Notes under the pieces: model-generated
Database searches by the model: none
Told to the model about the DNA's origin: nothing
The model's input: only the letters and a program-made list of their open reading frames with translations
Program-made: the position numbers and the translations under genes
Shown here: in pieces, positions 61,903 to 64,000 of the stretch
Layout of the letters: every line of letters starts with the position of its first letter
Numbering within the stretch: the first letter of the stretch is position 1
Source of the DNA: Hoeflea_A sp965228435
Lineage (GTDB): Bacteria > Pseudomonadota > Alphaproteobacteria > Rhizobiales > Rhizobiaceae
NCBI GenBank assembly: GCA_965228435.1
Contig: OZ245818.1
Coordinates: 806,001-870,000, forward strand
Direction: 5' to 3'
DNA: 64,000 nt

Positions 61903-63499
61903 GATTCGATTCCTTTCGGCCTTGTCCCATCATCATCATGCCGATCTCGTCCATGTCGGCGCCTTCGGAGTTGACGAACCCCTGGATTTCCCCGGCGCAG
62001 ATCACGGCAACCCGGTCGGCGAGATCGAGGATTTCTCCAAGATCCTCGGAGATCAGAATGACGGCGACGCCATGGCTCGACGCCTTCACCAGCAGCTCGC
62101 GCACCGTTTCCATGGCCGAAACATCGAGACCGCGTGTCGGGGTCGCCACCACGATCAGGCTGGGATCGGACGTCAGTTCCCGCGCCAGCAGGACCTTTTG
62201 CGCGTTGCCTCCCGACAATTGCCGAACCAGCGTCGAATCCTGTCCCTTTATGTTGAAATCGACGAGCAGGCGTCGCGTCTCGTCGCGGATCGCCCGCTTG
62301 CGCAGGATCGGGCCGAAACTGTGCACGGGACTGCGATAGGATTTCAACGCGATGTTCTCCGAGACCCGCATGCCCGGCGCCAGGCCAGTGCCGAGCCGAT
62401 CCTCGGGAACGTAGGCCACTCCGGCTTCGATCGACCCGCGGACATCGCCCGAGTTGAGCGAAATCCCCTTGACGCGGATGCTTCCGGCGGCAAAGGGCTG
62501 CAGGCCGGCGATGGCCTCGGCCAGCGCCAGCTGTCCGTTGCCGGCGACCCCGGCAACGCCCAGGATTTCGCCTTCGCGCACGGTCAGCGAGACGTTTTTG
62601 AGCAACGCCGATCCGTTGCCGTCCCGTGCGCTCAGGCCGTCGATTTCCAGAACCGTCCCGGCGTCGGGCTTGAGGCCGGTATCCTCCTTCCGCTGCAGGT
62701 GGATGTCGCGTCCGACCATGAGCTTGGCCAACCCCTTGGCATCCACCTTCTGCCGGCGAAGGTCGGCCATGCCGGCCGACTTGCCCTGGCGCAGGACCGA
62801 AACGTGGTCACAGATCTCTGAAACCTCGTCCAGCTTGTGCGAGATGAAAATGACGGCCTCGCCTTCCTCCGCCATGCGCCTCAGCGACACGAACAACTGC
62901 TCGGCCTCCTGTGGCGTCAGCACCGTTGTCGGCTCGTCGAGGATGAGCGTCCTGGCGCCGCGGTAGAGCGCTTTGAGCAATTCGACCTTCTGCTTCTCGC
63001 CGACGGAAAGGGTGGAGACGGTGGCGCGCGGGTTGATGGTGATATCGAATTTTTCAGCCGCGGCCATAACCTGCTCTTCGACGGACCGTTTGTCGAAACG
63101 CCAGGTCGGGTCCCGCGTCCACCCCAGCACCACGTTTTCCGCCACGGTCATGGGGCCGACCAGGCTGAAATGCTGATGCACCATGAAAATGCCGGCTTCG
63201 AAGGCCGATGCGGGCGTGGGAAAGCGAACTGGCTCGCCGTTGGCGTAGATCTGTCCCTCATCCGGCTGATGGAAACCGGTCAGGACCTTGCAAAGGGTGG
63301 TCTTGCCGGATCCGTTCTCTCCCAACAGCGCATGCACCTCGCCCTTCAGCACTTCGAAATCAACGCGATCGTTGGCGACGACGCCAGGAAAGGCCTTGGT
63401 GATGCCGCGTGCGGCCAAGGCCGAGTTCTGCAGGCGTCTTTCGGGGTCTTCCAGGACGCGCGATCCGTTGGCCAATTGCGGTTTCGCCCCCATGTTCAT
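61889..63499 (-). CDS. BMP-type ABC transporter double ATPase (NupO/YufO-like)
   Basis: Cytoplasmic ATPase of 536 residues with two fused nucleotide-binding domains. Domain 1: Walker A LLGENGSGKTTL (58-69), signature LSVGEK, Walker B LILDEPT. Domain 2: degenerate Walker A GVAGNGQLALAEA, signature LSGGNAQKV and RGLDV in place of a usual Walker B Glu region. Such asymmetry is normal for this sugar/nucleoside family. GGAAGGAATCC precedes the ATG. It lies 61 bp after the Rieske fragment gene. Confidence 0.93.
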   Translation of the reverse strand: MNMGAKPQLANGSRVLEDPERRLQNSALAARGITKAFPGVVANDRVDFEVLKGEVHALLGENGSGKTTLCKVLTGFHQPDEGQIYANGEPVRFPTPASAFEAGIFMVHQHFSLVGPMTVAENVVLGWTRDPTWRFDKRSVEEQVMAAAEKFDITINPRATVSTLSVGEKQKVELLKALYRGARTLILDEPTTVLTPQEAEQLFVSLRRMAEEGEAVIFISHKLDEVSEICDHVSVLRQGKSAGMADLRRQKVDAKGLAKLMVGRDIHLQRKEDTGLKPDAGTVLEIDGLSARDGNGSALLKNVSLTVREGEILGVAGVAGNGQLALAEAIAGLQPFAAGSIRVKGISLNSGDVRGSIEAGVAYVPEDRLGTGLAPGMRVSENIALKSYRSPVHSFGPILRKRAIRDETRRLLVDFNIKGQDSTLVRQLSGGNAQKVLLARELTSDPSLIVVATPTRGLDVSAMETVRELLVKASSHGVAVILISEDLGEILDLADRVAVICAGEIQGFVNSEGADMDEIGMMMMGQGRKESNRAAL

Positions 63500-63560
63500 T
63501 CGGATTCCTTCCCAACCGCCGGCCCGCGGCTAGGGCGGGCGCTGCGGCGTCTCTTGCGGA

Positions 63561-64000
63561 TCAGGCGGTCAGCTCCGGCGCGCCGAGGTTAAACAGTTTC
63601 ACCAGATCCTTGCGGTACTGGATCGAGAACTTGTCGGCAGGAATATGAACCTCGGCAGAGATATCCAGCGGTAGCTCCTCAGGCCGCTGGCTTTCGACGA
63701 TCGGGATGTCTTCGCTGTTCACGAAAGTTTGCCAGGTTACCATGTCCTCAGGCTTCGCATCCGACCTGCTGGATGCGAGGAACTGATAGACCGCCGTCTC
63801 GAGCGAGCTCACCGGCGAGGCAATGTCGTAAGCAATGAGCATGAAGTCGTCGTCATCGCCTTCGCCCTCATATTCCATCACGAGTTCCATGGCGAACGGG
63901 TAGACAAGGTTCTTGGTGTAGTTGACGCCGCGTTCGCCGATCGTATCCGTGTCGCCCAGCTTGACGCGCACGCCTTCGCGATACGGCATGCGAAGGCTGA
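63561..64000 (-). CDS. Rieske non-heme oxygenase alpha subunit, C-terminal fragment
   Basis: The frame is open to the right edge (an internal Met is at 63989, but the codons before it are also open), so only the C-terminal 146 residues are visible. NSEDIPIVESQRPEELPLD and the ending FSIQYRKDLV match the end of Rieske oxygenases of the vanillate/xanthine demethylase type. The Rieske centre and mononuclear iron site would lie beyond the window. It is upstream of and co-directional with the nucleoside transporter. Demethylation of a methylated purine is a possible role, inferred from context. Confidence 0.72.
   Translation of the reverse strand, partial: SLRMPYREGVRVKLGDTDTIGERGVNYTKNLVYPFAMELVMEYEGEGDDDDFMLIAYDIASPVSSLETAVYQFLASSRSDAKPEDMVTWQTFVNSEDIPIVESQRPEELPLDISAEVHIPADKFSIQYRKDLVKLFNLGAPELTA

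Noticed and set aside
1..64000. CRISPR arrays, insertion sequences, phage genes or long repeats.
   Set aside because: None was noticed; the only repeats are short operator-like boxes and the paralogous L,D-transpeptidases and SDRs.

Overview
The window is chromosomal DNA of an alphaproteobacterium, most likely a member of the Hyphomicrobiales (Rhizobiales). Evidence: the HAD–ribF–ileS block, a hisS–hisZ–hisG operon with short-form HisG, a CIRCE element plus a CTTGAC/CCTATCTCG heat-shock promoter ahead of groESL, several YkuD L,D-transpeptidases, and TRAP, Liv-type and BMP-type transporters. Genes are dense, G+C is evenly high, and no rRNA, tRNA, insertion sequence, phage or CRISPR array was seen. 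Three of the genes are fragments: a lipoprotein cut by the left edge, a Rieske oxygenase cut by the right edge, and a probable metallo-beta-lactamase-fold remnant.

Layout. 1-7 kb (minus): lipoprotein, ileS, two SDR oxidoreductases, ribF, HAD phosphatase. 7.2-9.4 kb: groES-groEL with CIRCE and terminator. 9.4-11 kb: Nu-class-like GST and a first L,D-transpeptidase. 11.2-17 kb: ilvD-type dehydratase with a TakP-like TRAP transporter (dctPQM), and a divergent LysR gene. 17.1-18.6 kb: a 62-aa membrane protein overlapping a Tat-exported flavin amine oxidase whose domain order is circularly permuted. 18.7-20.3 kb: second L,D-transpeptidase and tag. 20.4-23.8 kb: hisS-hisZ-hisG. 23.8-36 kb: AraC regulator, then a long operon with an aldehyde dehydrogenase, a five-gene Liv-type ABC importer, a second aldehyde dehydrogenase, a coniferyl-alcohol-dehydrogenase-like SDR and a YqiK-type flotillin; a convergent exported alpha/beta hydrolase resembles cinnamoyl esterases. 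36-37.4 kb: third L,D-transpeptidase (Tat-exported) with an OmpA-like lipoprotein. 37.6-44.3 kb: gamma-lyase-family PLP enzyme, glcD-glcE-(DUF4870-like)-glcF, LysR. 44.3-48.9 kb: MarR-GNAT fusion with EamA exporter, HAD hydrolase, MFS, methyltransferase. 48.9-51.8 kb: kbl-tdh threonine catabolism with an XRE-cupin regulator and shared operator-like repeats. 52-57 kb: 58-aa protein, Gmad2-LysM protein, TetR-controlled acyl-CoA operon (enoyl-CoA hydratase/isomerase, acyl-CoA ligase, two hotdog proteins), GFA protein. 57-64 kb (minus): Rieske oxygenase fragment, BMP-type nucleoside ABC transporter, adenosine deaminase family enzyme, MBL remnant, substrate-binding protein.

How the genes work together. 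The conserved parts are housekeeping (translation, flavins, folding, histidine). The accessory parts are uptake-plus-catabolism cassettes, each with a local regulator: 2-oxo acids, phenylpropanoid or aromatic alcohols, glycolate, threonine, short acyl-CoAs, and purine nucleosides. The most unusual object is the permuted amine oxidase at 17.3-18.6 kb. Start codons were reassigned where a better ribosome binding site, an overlap or an operator argued against the longest reading frame. All functional assignments come from motif recognition by eye, without database searches.
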